A DNA stretch of 64,000 nucleotides from Chrysomallon squamiferum (taxonomy: Eukaryota > Mollusca > Gastropoda > Neomphalida > Peltospiridae). The notes under the pieces are model-generated. The model was not told where the DNA came from. It was given only the letters and a program-made list of their open reading frames with translations, and made no database searches. The translations under genes were made by a program, and so were the position numbers. Below are positions 1 to 12,560 of this stretch, one piece after another; the first letter of the stretch is position 1; each line of letters opens with the position of its first letter. The stretch lies in the NCBI GenBank assembly GCA_012295275.1, contig CM022679.1, forward strand, positions 13,315,415 through 13,379,414, in the 5' to 3' direction.

Positions 1-175
1 TGAAACAGTTTTGTAACTGCATACTTTAAAAATTATGTTCCCATAGGTTACGTTATTCCTTAAATTACTAAAAAGATTTTTAAGACAGCTTACTTTAAAT
101 ATTTTGTTCCCATGGATTACATTATTCCATAAATTACTAAAAAGGTTTTTGTGACTGCTTACTTTAAAAACCTCT
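1..175 (-). repeat. 69-bp tandem repeat spanning a TSC2 splice donor
   Basis: About two and a half copies of a 69-bp unit; the anchor ACTTTAAA lies at 23-30, 92-99 and 161-168. On the gene strand the anchor overlaps the donor of the TSC2 exon ending at 163. Each unit therefore carries a donor-like site: GTAAGC at 162, GTAAGC at 93 and weaker GTATGC at 24. The repeat lacks stop codons in the TSC2 frame as far as the window edge. Confidence 0.85.
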
Positions 176-400
176 ACAAGTTTAAGGACAGCAGTTTTGA
201 TGTCAACAATCTGACCCTCATCCAGTCTGTGCACATCAGTACCATCAGCTGCATGCATCGGTCGTCTTAGTAACTGCAGAAAAAAATACAAAAAGTGAAT
301 AAATAATAATAATAATAATAATAATATTAACAATAATAATTACAATAACAATAATAATAATAATAATAAAATAATAATATAATAATAATAAAAAAAAAAT

Positions 401-432
<32 letters not shown>

Positions 433-3400
433 AATAAATAAATAAATAAACCAATAAATAAATCCTATTTAAAATCAAAACTGATTATTACTTTTGCAAA
501 ATAATATAAAAATTTTAAAAAAAGTTAATTTAAATTTTCTTTTACATCATATTTAAAGCCAAAAGATATATGCATAAAACAAAATTAAAAACTATTATAA
601 ATTACATTAATTTTTTGTTTTCGTCATTTTTTCCTACTATACCTTTTCTACAAGGACGATGATGTCCATGAAGTCTGACGTGTTGCAGTCTTTGGCCAGC
701 ATGAGAAGCATTTCAACAGCCACTCGTCTCACTTCAGGGTCAGGGTCGTTCTCAATGTGACCAAGTTGTGGAATAACAACATTCTCCATTAAGTCAGACT
801 GCCAAGAAGAAAAATGAGTTTGTGAAACCGTTTTAAAATGCTACAAATATTATAGAAAAACTGAAACAAGATTATCAAGGTGAACAATTAAATCAGAATT
901 TGTGAAATAATTTTTTAAAAACTTAAAAATACTTGAAAATACCAAAAAGAATATTTAATCAAAACTTGTGAAAAAATTTTGAAATATAAAAAATAATTTT
1001 AGATGGTGAAAAATTGTTCAAAAAATGAAATCAAAATAATAAAAAATATAAAAACTCATATTAAAAAAACATCATGAAGGAGAAAACAGATTTATTAATT
1101 AAGAAAGGCAGTCAATATTCTTCTAAACAAATGTCTATTTAAAATATTAGCTCTGAAAAATTTTACAAGAATAAAAGTTAATAAATGTGGTTTGTAAAAA
1201 ACATTATTAAAAAAATATATCAATTACTGAATTAAATCTATAAAATCTTATCAATTCATTATTAAATAGAAATTTTGAAAAATAAATAAATTATTTTTCT
1301 TACTTGTTGGACTGGATGATAAACATAAAAAAAAAGCCATCTTTGTGCTTACCTCATAAACATGTTTGTTGATACTCAGAATAAATGATAGAACATCTAG
1401 AGCCTTCTTCCTTATTTCTGTCCTAGTCTCCTGTCTGCAAAATAGTTTCAGCATGAGAAACAACAAAAATAAACATACATATAATAGCATATCAAAACTA
1501 TTTTTTTAATGAGTTAACAGTTATAAAATAAAATAATTAAGGTCTTTTTAACCTTTTTTTTGTTTTTTTGTTTTTTTGTTTTTATATATAATTATCAAAG
1601 ACAGCCAGAAAACTCACTTGAAATACTTTTCTAGAATAAGATTAAGATTCTGGATCCAGTTTTCCTTTCCTGGGTGGATTGACTCTGCATGATAATCTAT
1701 CAAAGTGGACACAGACTTCTCCTAAAAACAAAAACAATTTCTTTACTTAACTATGCAGTTAACATACTTTTAAACAACAATTAAATATCATCATGGATAT
1801 AGTAATCTACTGCCATAGTGCAAAAGGGTATGTTTTTCCAACTAGTAGCAGTAACATATACACCTTTCAGTATAAGTGAAATCAGAAACTACAATCTTTG
1901 GTCACTGTTTGTAGGCATGGGCTATAAATAGATACTGGTTATATCAGTGAAATAAATAATTAGAACCTACTAAGTTAATTAAATGAGACTAAAAATGAAA
2001 TGTGACAAACTTCATATTTAAAAGTTTAACAGAAATATTGAAACTAATTGGTCTCAAGTCAAATACTTATTTCTGTTCTCTCTCTCTCTCTCTCTCTCTC
2101 CATTTTACTAACGGTAATGGTAATCTAAATCAAATTATGTGAATTAAATTTTATAAATTTCTGTTTAAATCATGCACAAAAGCAAAACATTACTATCAGA
2201 TTTATTTTTCAAAGAGATTTTCTTTATGTATAATTACACTGGAAATAAATCTCAATGACTATAAACAAAAAAAACTCACTGATCTCTTGTTGACACAGAG
2301 TTCTATGATTTTGAAAAATCGCGATACTGAGCCCATAAAATGTCCCTTCTCATGGAGTTCTTCAATTGTTGTCAAAACATCATGTACCTCCATTTCCATA
2401 CTGTCCTGCATCTGAACAGTTTCAGTCATATTAAATATAATAAATATACATTTTGTTTTCATTGGTCTTGTCATGACAATTATAATCAATCTTGTATTAA
2501 AAAATTATAACTGATAAAATAAAAATCTAGTGAAATTTTGTTATTCTCTGGTCTTGTGAAACAATAATCTGTCTCATGTTACAAAATGATAACTATTAAA
2601 ATCTAATGTATTTTGTTTTGTTTTAATTTAATTAATAAATTACTTTTAACATGAAAGTAAACTTTATTAGCATCAGTAGAAAACAGATTATTTATTGAGG
2701 ATTTTAAGCATGTATATATATTTTTTATATATTACACACTTATTGCAATGTCATTCTATTACCTCTAACTGTCTCAAAAGTACTTCAATAATATCAAGAA
2801 TAATTTCCCAGGTGATATGGTTACTATCCTTGCCATACTTTTTTACAAGTCGTTGAATAGAGAGGACAACTTCATATGCAACAATTTCATTATTTGTTGA
2901 CAAAGCCTGTAGGAAAAAAAATTATTAACAATAATAATAATAATAATAACAATAATTAATAAATAATAAATATAAAAAAACAAAAGCTCCAAATAAATGA
3001 AAATTTAATGTGAAACATTATAAATTAAAAACAAAATTCCTTTATCATTTCTTAAAAACACATGTAATAATATTAATAATATTTTATGTCACAGATTAGT
3101 ATTTTAGCTTCTTTCAATTTATTATTAACAGACTAAAAAATTATATTTTAAAAAACCCAACAACTAACAAATCATTTTAGTCTGATAATTAAACAAAAAA
3201 CACAAACAAATACTACAGATATATGAATTACAAAATATGATAATGGAAGAGTACTACTAATAAATGTACTTGACAAAGTGTTAACAAACCTGAAGAAAAG
3301 ATGGAAGAACAGAAGAAGGGGTGTGTTTTAATGTTGGGACGAGTCTGGATCCCCATAATGCCATTCCTATGAAGAAAACAGCACCTCGAAGCAGCAGTGG

Positions 3401-4507
3401 ATCTACTGGAGGACATCTGGAAATATTTTAGGAATGAATATTTATTTAATGACATGTCAAACATTTTAATGTTAACACATATCAAGTGTATGACATAAGA
3501 TATAAAATAAAAATACAGTAATATCAAATCGAAGCTCAGGATCCCTTACTAAAATTCCAAAATCTAGAACCATTTTCAAGCAGTAGGCATGGTAATATTT
3601 TACAGTTTTCAGATGGTTTAATGAATATAATTATTAAAAAATATTATATAAAAAGATCTGCAGACCTTGATCCTATTCTCAGGCAATCTCATTATATTCC
3701 AAAATCCTAAAACATTTATGGTATGAGCATATATGATAAGGAATATACAAAATATAGTGGCTAATTATTTACATTAATGCATAACAATGTTAAAGTAATA
3801 ACAAAAAAAAGAAAAAATATCAAAAAAAACCCACCTCAACAACATGTTAATTAAGATAATGCTTTAAACAACATACCTGTCTTGTAACATACAGCACATG
3901 GTGTAAATACTACTGTGTCCAAGATGTGTACCCAGTAATTTTCTCATCAACTGACAACAAAACAAAATAATTATTTTTCCTTTGTTTTAAATATAACAGT
4001 GATGAAGACAAATTAATATTTAAACTATATAAATATTACAATTATTACTCCTGAAGTAGAATATCATTTTAACTCACCTCCCAACTTTCTTCACAGAATT
4101 TGGGTTTGTTAACCATATGACAGAGTGCAGCAATAAATGGATGCAAAGATGATGAAGGGAGGTAACTGTATCGAACCACAGCATCAAGAACTTCAAGGCA
4201 GTGCTGAATACAAAAGTTATTCATTAAAAGAAAAAGAAAATCATTTATTTCATATAAATATTTAAAAACTAGTAAAATGGATAATTATTTTGATTAGATT
4301 AACTGATGGCAGTTTGTGCTTAGGATCTTGCTGAAATGAATCTCTTTGTTTTTTTTTTAATATATTTTAATTGATTTTTAAAGATAGTTTAATTTTTATT
4401 TTCCAAATTATTTTTATTCTATGTAATCATTTGAATGTAAATTTACTGGAGAAAAAAAAAAATAATAATAATAAAAAAAATAAATAAATAAATTTTAAAA
4501 AAGTTAA

Positions 4508-4538
<31 letters not shown>

Positions 4539-6276
4539 AAACTTTACTAAACTAAAAATTAATTATTCAACAGTTTAAGAAAAGAACAGTAACAAACATT
4601 AGGATGAGTAAGATGTTTCTGAAATAATGAATTTTAATGAATTTTTTTTTTTTTTTCAAATAGAAATTAACATCTTAAATTTTTCCATACTTTTAAGTTC
4701 TGCTCTTCCTGAGATCTTGCCTGGTTTGGAATCATGCATGTCTGCCTGAAAAAAAGAGATTAGCATCATTTTAACATAAAGTTTTAAATTCAACCTTCAA
4801 AAATAATTTTAAATTATTGCTTACTACAGCTATAATGTATTGTCAACATAAGATTTTTAATTCCATTACTTAAAAATACAAAATTATTATTGTTGTTGTT
4901 GTTGTTGTTGTTGTTGTTTTTGTTGTTGTTGTTATTATTATTATTATTAATATTATTATTGTTGTACAATTGCTTAAAGTATTTAGAACCAGGTGAAGGA
5001 ATTATATTGAATTATGTACTTTTATCTGCTTTGCTTTTCATCAACTAAGAGAAAAAATGTATCCATCAGTTATCATGCCAATTTCAATTATTTGTTCCTG
5101 CTAATTATTCAACTTATCTCTTATTATTTATTTGCTAATAACCGTTTTGGTTTGCTAGTTGACAGAATTTCATTTTTTAATAATCATTTAAGGCAAAGAT
5201 TTTAAAGATAATAGGAATGCAACAAGGAACTGAGATTTGTTCATTTATTTTGAAGTAATTCACCACAAATCAACACCATATATTAATGCTCCACCAAAAT
5301 ATTTTAAAACAGTTAATAAGAAAAATATATTATCTGAAAAAGCAAAACTCTTGAAGCATCCTCTCTGCAATTGCAAATATAATTCATACTGGAAATAAAA
5401 GAAAAACCAATTTCTTCTTACTGAACTAAACAGGCAACAACTTCTTCATCCAGATAGGCTGCGTTAAATTTGATAACTTGAACCAAGAGACAAAGGAATT
5501 CCTGAATTCGACCAGCAGCCATAACATCAGGCATCCATTTACAGAGAAATGCACCTAAATATAAAATACTGAATGATGAAATGAACACATTTTAATACTT
5601 TATTAATAACAGTTATTACATTTCTTGTATAGCAAAAATGTGGAAGAAGACATTTGGTTCTACAATTCTGATGGTTACTCTTTCTGATTAACAGCAAGGA
5701 GGGTTACTCCTACTGATTATGTATACCTTTACACAAGAAATAAACAATATAGCCACACAAAGTAAAATCTGTGATTAGTAAATTCTCAAGACCATGTTTT
5801 AACAGCAATCTCCTTAAAATGTTTACTTCCAACAAAGTCCACAATTACTTGCTTATAATTTTCTTACCAAATATGTATATTGATAATATAAAGTAAATTA
5901 TAGCTTTCTTAGGTTTAAAACTTGTTTGAGTGCATGAACAAAGAAAGAAAAATAATTTTAATTTTTAATTGTTATTTTTCAATAACAAAAATTAAAATAA
6001 ATAAAAAATTAAAACATTAAATTTAATGCATAAATAAACAGACACAAATGTTGTACTTATTAGTCTTCGATTTTCATATTTTTAAATCAATATGACAGTA
6101 AACCAACCAGTTTCTTCTTCAAAATCCAGCAGATTTCTGCCATTTTCACTAAGAATTGTAAACATCTCCAGCCTAAAAAATATAATTTAAATAAATGTAA
6201 ACAACATCTCAACAGTTACTAATCAAAACAATTACATCAATATTAACCATTCCTTTAAATATGTAATTATTGAGAG

Positions 6277-6307
<31 letters not shown>

Positions 6308-8566
6308 TATGAAGCAACTATTTGTGTTTAAAAATATATTCAGACACATTTAAAAGTACTGGACACAATATACCTAGAAATATAATTCATGTTCTTTTCA
6401 AATCAGACATAAAAAAAACTGAAAGTTCATTCCTATAGACAGGAAAGTATTTACCATAGATTTTGATAAACCAATCAGAGAGCATTAGTTGGAACTGGAA
6501 ATAGCCAAACAAAGAATATCCATACAACTGACTAGTAATATGTATAATGTGTTCATTATCCACTATTACTGTATCATAATCACATTAGAAGGTAATAAGT
6601 TTTTGAAATTAACAATCAAACAAAAAAAGAGAAAGAAAATGGTTGATTTTAAATATTACTTGTCTTGTAAATCTTCAGGACAGCTGAGTTTCTGAATCAC
6701 TCGGAAGAAATGTCCTCGAAGCATTCCAAGATTATTTAACTGAAAAATCAAGAGATTTCAATGCACTGTCTTTACTTCTATTAGTATTATTATATTACAT
6801 TTTTATAAATATATATTTTTTTTTTATTATTATTTTTTTTTTTTTTTTAAGGAAAGAAAGGAAAATAGATGTGGAAAAGAAATCTCAAATATAGATAATT
6901 CTGACAACAATATTCAGAGTAGTTGTATATAATTATTACCTGGCCCTCCAGAAGATTCCTCAGAAAGAGTAATGCAACATGTCTGTTCTCTGCAGGGACC
7001 TGTGCAGGTAACAAATCACTAATGGATGCCCAAAGTGCTTCCATAGCATTCTTGAAAAAAAAAATAAAGCAAAAAATAATAATAATAATGTATAAAAAAA
7101 AAAATACAAAATGTTTTTTACTTATTTCCCTTGATGTGTTATGTCATTTGTTAGGGAATTTTTTTTATTTTTTTTATTTATTTTTTTTATATATTTTATT
7201 TTTAACCTATTTGGCTATGTTAATATTATTAACTACATAAATATATTTAACAAATGATAATTTAAGTATTTATCAATATATATAAATATTCTGAAAAATA
7301 AAGATGTCCTACCTAACTTCTTTCAGTCTCTTTGTTCTGACTATTTCACTCAATTAACAAATCAGATTTTAAGTAATTATATATGTTATATAAAAGTAGT
7401 GAAATACAAAGATGTCCTAACCTCTTCCAGTCTTTTTGTTTTCACTATTTCACTCAATTCTCGTATTGTCTTCAAACGATTGTTTGCTGGGCTATCAGGA
7501 CCAATCTCCTGAAAATTAAATTCAAAATAACTTTTAAAATTTTAACTGTTTTTGTAATAGCCTTTGCATATTGTAATAACATTAAAATATAATCATTTTA
7601 AATTATGCATACACAAGTTGGTCCACCTTTTCTACAGTTTTGGCACCCATGGCTTTATCAACTATGGTTCAAAAATATTTAAAAGTGTAGTGTACTTTAA
7701 TTTGTATTCTTATGATGGCAAACTGGATACCAGAATTCTGTATTGGTACATATAGGTGGAGTTTATGGTTATGAACACATACAGGGTAAAAGTATGTCAT
7801 CTTACACAAATGATCTCAGCATTTCAACACAGACAAGGGCAATGATGTAACTAAGGTATGGCAAGTGTTACATGCTTTTGGCACTGCTTGGAGGGCTATG
7901 CCAGTGAGTACTTTGTATTAAACTTAACTGGTATTTTTGAGCTGATTTTTATGGTGAAATTATCTGAAAGATGGGTGTCACATGTTTGCCCAGGACCAAT
8001 TTTAGGGCTTGTCATAGGTACTATTTTCTATACATATGACCGTGCATTAGGGTCCTGGAACAATATATCCACAGATCAACAGCACCAATCATATATTCAA
8101 ATGAATAAAAATAACATTTGGGTTAAAATAAATTAATATCTTATTAAATGTCCAGAATACAGAAATACTTCAAAATCGTGAGTTATTAAAGTTACTCAAG
8201 AAGATTATGGCTCTACTACATACTAATCCTGTTTATGATAATACATGACATATCAAATAGCAGCAAAAGGTATTTTATATCTATCTTTTCACAGACAGAA
8301 ATGTACACAACTAACAGTATTTTTAAACAAAATGTGGCACAATGAGTGCACTGATGCTTAGTCGAAGTTAAGCAAAATATATTACCCTCAGGAGTTCTGT
8401 AGTGAATATGATTTCTTTTGTTTGTGTTCTTGGCATTGTTAGTGGTGTTGGTGGTTTATTTATTCCCAGAAGTTTGCGAATTTTTTCCTTAAAATTGTCT
8501 GGTTCCTTTCCTGCCATTATGAATTTTTTCTTTCTTCTTCTAAATTTGCTTTCTTAATGAGGATTC
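163..8566 (-). CDS. TSC2: Tuberin (TSC2), 5' portion, 16 coding exons, continues beyond left edge
   Basis: Tuberin is the GTPase-activating subunit of the TSC1-TSC2 complex, which switches off Rheb and so mTORC1 at the lysosome. Exons on the minus strand: 8566-8386 (ATG at 8517), 7508-7422, 7050-6940, 6739-6660, 6172-6108, 5554-5422, 4745-4691, 4203-4078, 3950-3877, 3416-3290, 2906-2763, 2411-2280, 1721-1618, 1434-1353, 798-643, 273-163. All junctions are GT-AG and phases agree, giving about 573 residues. Segments recognised as tuberin include [36 protein letters not shown] and IKTAVLKL. This is the helical N-terminal region that binds TSC1 (family knowledge). The C-terminal Rap/Ran-GAP domain lies off the left edge. 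An acceptor just upstream of the ATG (AG at 8568-8567) implies a non-coding 5' exon further right. Exon ends near 163 and 7422 are locally duplicated (see findings). Confidence 0.93.
302..460. repeat. AAT/AATA microsatellite
   Basis: Long AAT-rich run with some ATAA units inside a TSC2 intron. The apparent minus-strand ORF across it encodes only Ile/Tyr/Phe-rich low complexity and is not a gene. Confidence 0.9.
4440..4538. repeat. AAT/AAAT low-complexity repeats
   Basis: A-rich and AAAT simple repeats in the TSC2 intron between the exons ending at 4691 and beginning at 4203. Confidence 0.85.
4886..4965. repeat. TTG and TTA microsatellite
   Basis: Compound run of TTG units passing into TTA units within a TSC2 intron. 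Confidence 0.85.
7277..7356 (-). pseudogene. Duplicated 3' fragment of TSC2 coding exon 2
   Basis: This stretch is a decayed copy of the end of the TSC2 exon 7508-7422 plus the start of its intron. The anchor AAAGATGTCCT sits at 7300 here and at 7408 in the original. On the minus strand it still reads [12 protein letters not shown], against [12 protein letters not shown] in the real exon, with a donor-like GTTAGG. I see no good acceptor before it, so it is probably an unspliced relic. Confidence 0.7.
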
Positions 8567-8949
8567 CTGAAAAAATTAAATAATAAATAACAAATAAAAG
8601 GTTTGTTTGTTTAACAGAATTAAATAATAGAAATATAGAAGTATAAATAAAATTTAAAATTTCTAAGATTTAGATAGATGTTTAACATAACTGATTCCAG
8701 ATAACATCAATGATAACTTGCTAATAACTTCAAATGTATACTGTGAAAAAAAATTAAAATTAAAATATAATTTTCTACTAAATTATTTTGGTAAATATTT
8801 TTGGTTATTCTACAATATTCTAACTATAACATTAGATATCCTGAAGAAATTATTCACAGTATAAGCATATTACTTAACAAACTGGTTGAAACTGCCCTCA
8901 ACTATAAATAAGCAAATATATTTCAATAATTGCAAGTCATATTTTTATT

Positions 8950-9480
8950 AACATACGTAATATATTAAACTAAATTATCTTTTCTTATAGAAACACATAA
9001 ATCTATTCCAATGAGCAATCCATTGAGCTTCTTTCAGGGTTTTTTCTGATACCGACAAACTTGCAGGTTTGTTTTTAGATAATTTCAAACCATGTGTTTA
9101 GATAACAAGAATAGACATGTTTAATTTATCTTTTTGCACATAAATCTCAGAAATAAATATCTGTTGTGCTGTTGGATTTTCTACTTTATTTTTTAAATTC
9201 TAACACATTTATAGACATATTTTAAGATATTTCAAATCCTATCTTCAGATAACAAGAATAAGCATATTTAATTTATTGTTTCTTGTAGGAAAACAAAAAC
9301 TGAAGACTACAAGTTTTTTCTTTGTTTTTGTTTCTTTTGAAAAAACATTTTGGGAATTATTCACAAACCTGCTTCCTGTTTTTAAAATAATTCAGATAAC
9401 AAGAATAAATATTTAATTTCTCTATTCTTGAAGGAAAATATAACCTGTTCTGGGATTTATTTCTATAAATTCTGAAAAAG
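8950..9480. repeat. Decayed ~147-bp tandem array
   Basis: The motif GATAACAAGA begins at 9101, 9248 and 9395, exactly 147 bp apart each time. Similar AT-rich text surrounds it in each copy, and there is a weaker related stretch near 8950. It lies upstream of the TSC2 coding start, in the 5' flank or first intron. Confidence 0.65.
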
Positions 9481-9672
9481 TGCCTTTTCAGTTCCAAAAC
9501 TTTTAATACAACAGTAAAATAATTTATATTATATTCATATTTACAAATCTAAAATTTTAGAATTAAACTTACTTTTAATGAAACATTTATCTATGATTTT
9601 AACATGGTTTATACAATCTGTATCTGGGTGCTGAATCATTATTAGAAAACTGAAAATAACAAGTATAAGCAA

Positions 9673-9680
9673 GTCACGTG
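9673..9680 (+). promoter_or_regulatory. GTCACGTG E-box (CLEAR-like)
   Basis: An eight-base match to the E-box core of the CLEAR element used by TFEB/MITF-type factors. It is 1.16 kb upstream of the TSC2 ATG. The base match is seen; function is inferred and unproven. Confidence 0.25.
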
Positions 9681-9944
9681 TTTAATGGTACTTTACTTTT
9701 GTTTACAAAAAGATCAAACATTTAAAATAAATCAAAGCAGCTGATGATAAATCAGTGAAAAACAAATAAATGACAAATCTGTTGCTAACAGAAGAAGTTA
9801 AAAATAGAAAAATTGTCACACTGAAGGCTTCAGTAAATGACAAAGCAAATATGAACTTCAAGGACAAAAATATTGCTTTTCTTAGACATTGTTAATATAC
9901 ACACCCGGAAAATAACAAGACCTGAACAGGTTTTGTAAAATCAA

Positions 9945-9951
9945 CTCACCA
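9945..9951 (-). promoter_or_regulatory. Candidate donor for TSC2 non-coding 5' exon
   Basis: The minus strand reads CTG followed by GTGAGT, a near-ideal splice donor, with the exon side ending at 9950. TSC2 coding exon 1 begins at an acceptor, so a non-coding exon is expected to the right of 8570. This is one candidate; another GTAAGT donor lies near 9570. Confidence 0.25.
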
Positions 9952-9959
9952 GAAGTGTA

Positions 9960-10470
9960 TAGACACTTCAAATTATCTCATAACAATTTTCTTAATATTG
10001 TATAAACAGTTACAATTTAACAGCACACATATTTATTATTAAATATGGAGATCTAACTTTAAATATTTAATAGTATAAATTTTTTTTAAATACACATGAT
10101 TAGCTGATACCAAAACACTATGAAAATACAGAAACTTCAAATTATTTCTTAATACAGATCTGTTTATCATTAATACTATTTAAAGAGTTTTTTAATTATT
10201 TAAATATGTAGTTTTAACTTTAAATATTTTAATAGCATAATTACTTTGAAATGTAGATTAGTAGGTCACAAATGCTATAAAAATAAAATTGCTTGAAACC
10301 ATTCTGTAATACAGCTACTGTTTAAACAATTACTAAGTTAGAATACTGATGTAAATTTATTAATGATTATAATTATTTTCTATGCAGACCTGACTTTAAA
10401 TATTTTAACTGTATATTTTGGAAATGGAATAAATATATTCATATTGTATCAGTGTTTGGATTTAGCAACA
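9960..10470. repeat. Decayed ~165-bp tandem array
   Basis: The text ACTTTAAATATTT recurs at 10056, 10217 and 10393. A second anchor, CTTCAAATTAT or CTTGAAACCAT, recurs near 9966, 10135 and 10290. Spacing drifts from 155 to 176 bp, so the array is old and contains indels. It differs in sequence from the 147-bp array next to it. Confidence 0.55.
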
Positions 10471-11140
10471 GTCTGTGAGACTAAAGAATATTATACTAAT
10501 TTCCAGTTCCTACAGAACATGTGTAACACAATCAGAAGTGACCAGCTTTGGAGCATCATTAAGACAAAGATATTCATTAAAAATTTATAAGTATAACTAG
10601 ACTCTATATGAATTTTGAACTGTTATAAATTATTATTTTATTATTAGCATCCACTTTTACTGAGGAGATCCAAAGTTCTGAAATATGAAATTGATGCCTT
10701 AAATCATTACTTTGATCTGAAATAATTACTTTAAACTTTTAAAGGTAGGCATAAAATTTAAGCAAATAAGTAAAAAAAAAAAAAAAAAAACGAAATATTT
10801 ATGTTTGTATTTGTGAGAGACAGAGACAGAGAGCATGCATGTGTTTACAAGACAGCGGGCTTTTGCATAATCTTGATAATGTTATTAAAATATATAATGT
10901 GAACTGACACTCAGTGTAAATTTTGTAATTGTTCTTTCTTTCTTTCTTTTTTTTTCATGATCTGTTTATTAAATTATTTATCATCATTTACGCACAACTT
11001 CTATGAAGCGATAATCATAATTAAGCCAAACATAGACTTTCCGACATGCTTCGGGTGATTTCATGACTTTGCTCTCTTTCTACAGATGTATGTTAACTTT
11101 GCGTTACATATAAAGTTAAGTAAACCTGTTATTGTTCATG

Positions 11141-11240
11141 TTAATCAAACTCTTTAGGTTCCTCAACACTTGCAACCATTTCCGTCACATCTTCTGCATT
11201 AACGACTGGAACACTATGATATGGTGCGCTGTTAGCGACA
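11141..11240 (-). CDS. Orphan exon-like ORF, candidate terminal exon
   Basis: The minus strand carries an unusually GC-balanced open stretch whose C-terminal end reads EDVTEMVASVEEPKEFD before a TAA at 11143-11141. An acceptor-like AG lies at 11242-11241, before 11240. I do not recognise the protein and found no matching upstream exon. The plus strand is also open across the same bases, so coding strand and status are uncertain. It could be the last exon of a gene whose other exons I missed, or a relic. Confidence 0.25.
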
Positions 11241-12194
11241 CTTCCAGAAACATAAATATACACACGTTTTAAAATAAATCTTCAGAATTTATACACGAAA
11301 TTTAATATTTAATGAAATAGTTACAGTATGTATATGGTTTCTTTCAGTGTCGTCTGATGCTATTTCATTCTGACTTTAAATCGTATATATCGATATTTCA
11401 ACTTTAAGGCACAATTATAGAAGAAAAAAAAATAACAATAATTTATTAATTACTAAAAGCAACCGATATGATCGAAATCATCAAAAACGATTTATATTTA
11501 TCATTCAGTATTTAGAACTCAAGTCAGTATAACAGTATTAATAAAATAATAAGGAACTATATACCATTTGGGGCCAAATTAAAATATATTAGATAAATGT
11601 CCACAACTAGCTTCCATACAACAAACATTTCTCGTCTGTAATCACGTGATACACCATGTGGTTTCGTTTCGTAGGATTTTTTTTTTTTTTTTTTTTTTTT
11701 ACGTCGATTGTGGTAGTGACAAAGCTTTTTATTATATTAAAAGTTTAAACGATCGTGAACGAGGCGCGTATATTTTGGAAATTTGAAATACTTACACTAA
11801 AAATAGCTGTTAAAAGGTTCTTAACATTGATTATTTATATATTTCTTTAGTTTCTATGATAACAAGAACAAGAACAAAAATATAAAAACAGTATCTATAA
11901 ATTGATCAAAAATCTATTATTTTCAAACAAATTCTTATTGTTTCAAATATTAAAACTAATTTATGTAGTTTTAAAATTATATTGTTAAAGCCGTTTGCGA
12001 TAGTAAAAATAACATGAATCAGCAAATTTTTACTGCAGTAGACATTGCTGAAAAACAAATTGCATCAGTTTATTCTTGGATTATACAATGAATAAATAAA
12101 TAAATAATTACATTAATATATAAATAAATAATTAAATGTTTGCCTTGCACAAAAATACTGAATGATGAAAGAGTGTGAAAATAATAAATAAAAT

Positions 12195-12202
12195 TGTGTG
12201 CA

Positions 12203-12282
<80 letters not shown>
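12195..12282. repeat. Compound (GT)n(GA)n microsatellite
   Basis: GT run followed by more than 30 GA units. ORFs through it are Leu-Ser or Arg-Glu artefacts. Confidence 0.95.
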
Positions 12283-12284
<2 letters not shown>

Positions 12285-12501
12285 AATATATGTGATGTAC
12301 TTTGTTTAATAATAATATTTTTTCTTTGATCATTTATTCAAATTCAGCCTAGTTCTTGTAATGCATCTTACATTATTTATTAAGTTCTGGTTGATGTTAT
12401 GGAATGATACGACACTCGGTTCAAACCTAAACCTATAACAGTCAGGTATTCACACTATTGTGTTACAGTGTCATTGTCTTTGTAAATGCAAATATACCTG
12501 T

Positions 12502-12506
<5 letters not shown>

Positions 12507-12540
<34 letters not shown>

Positions 12541-12560
12541 TATTATTATTATTTTTTTAA
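12507..12560. repeat. Poly(T) tract with ATT units
   Basis: About 32 T followed by ATT repeats. It comes just after an ACCTGTAAC motif that also precedes a T-rich stretch at 44631, suggesting a retroposon tail (see findings). Confidence 0.8.

Noticed and set aside
7858-8136. 92-residue plus-strand ORF inside TSC2 intron 1
   Set aside because: No family motif, no splice context, opposite strand; locally less AT-rich, so perhaps a transposon relic, but not a supportable gene.
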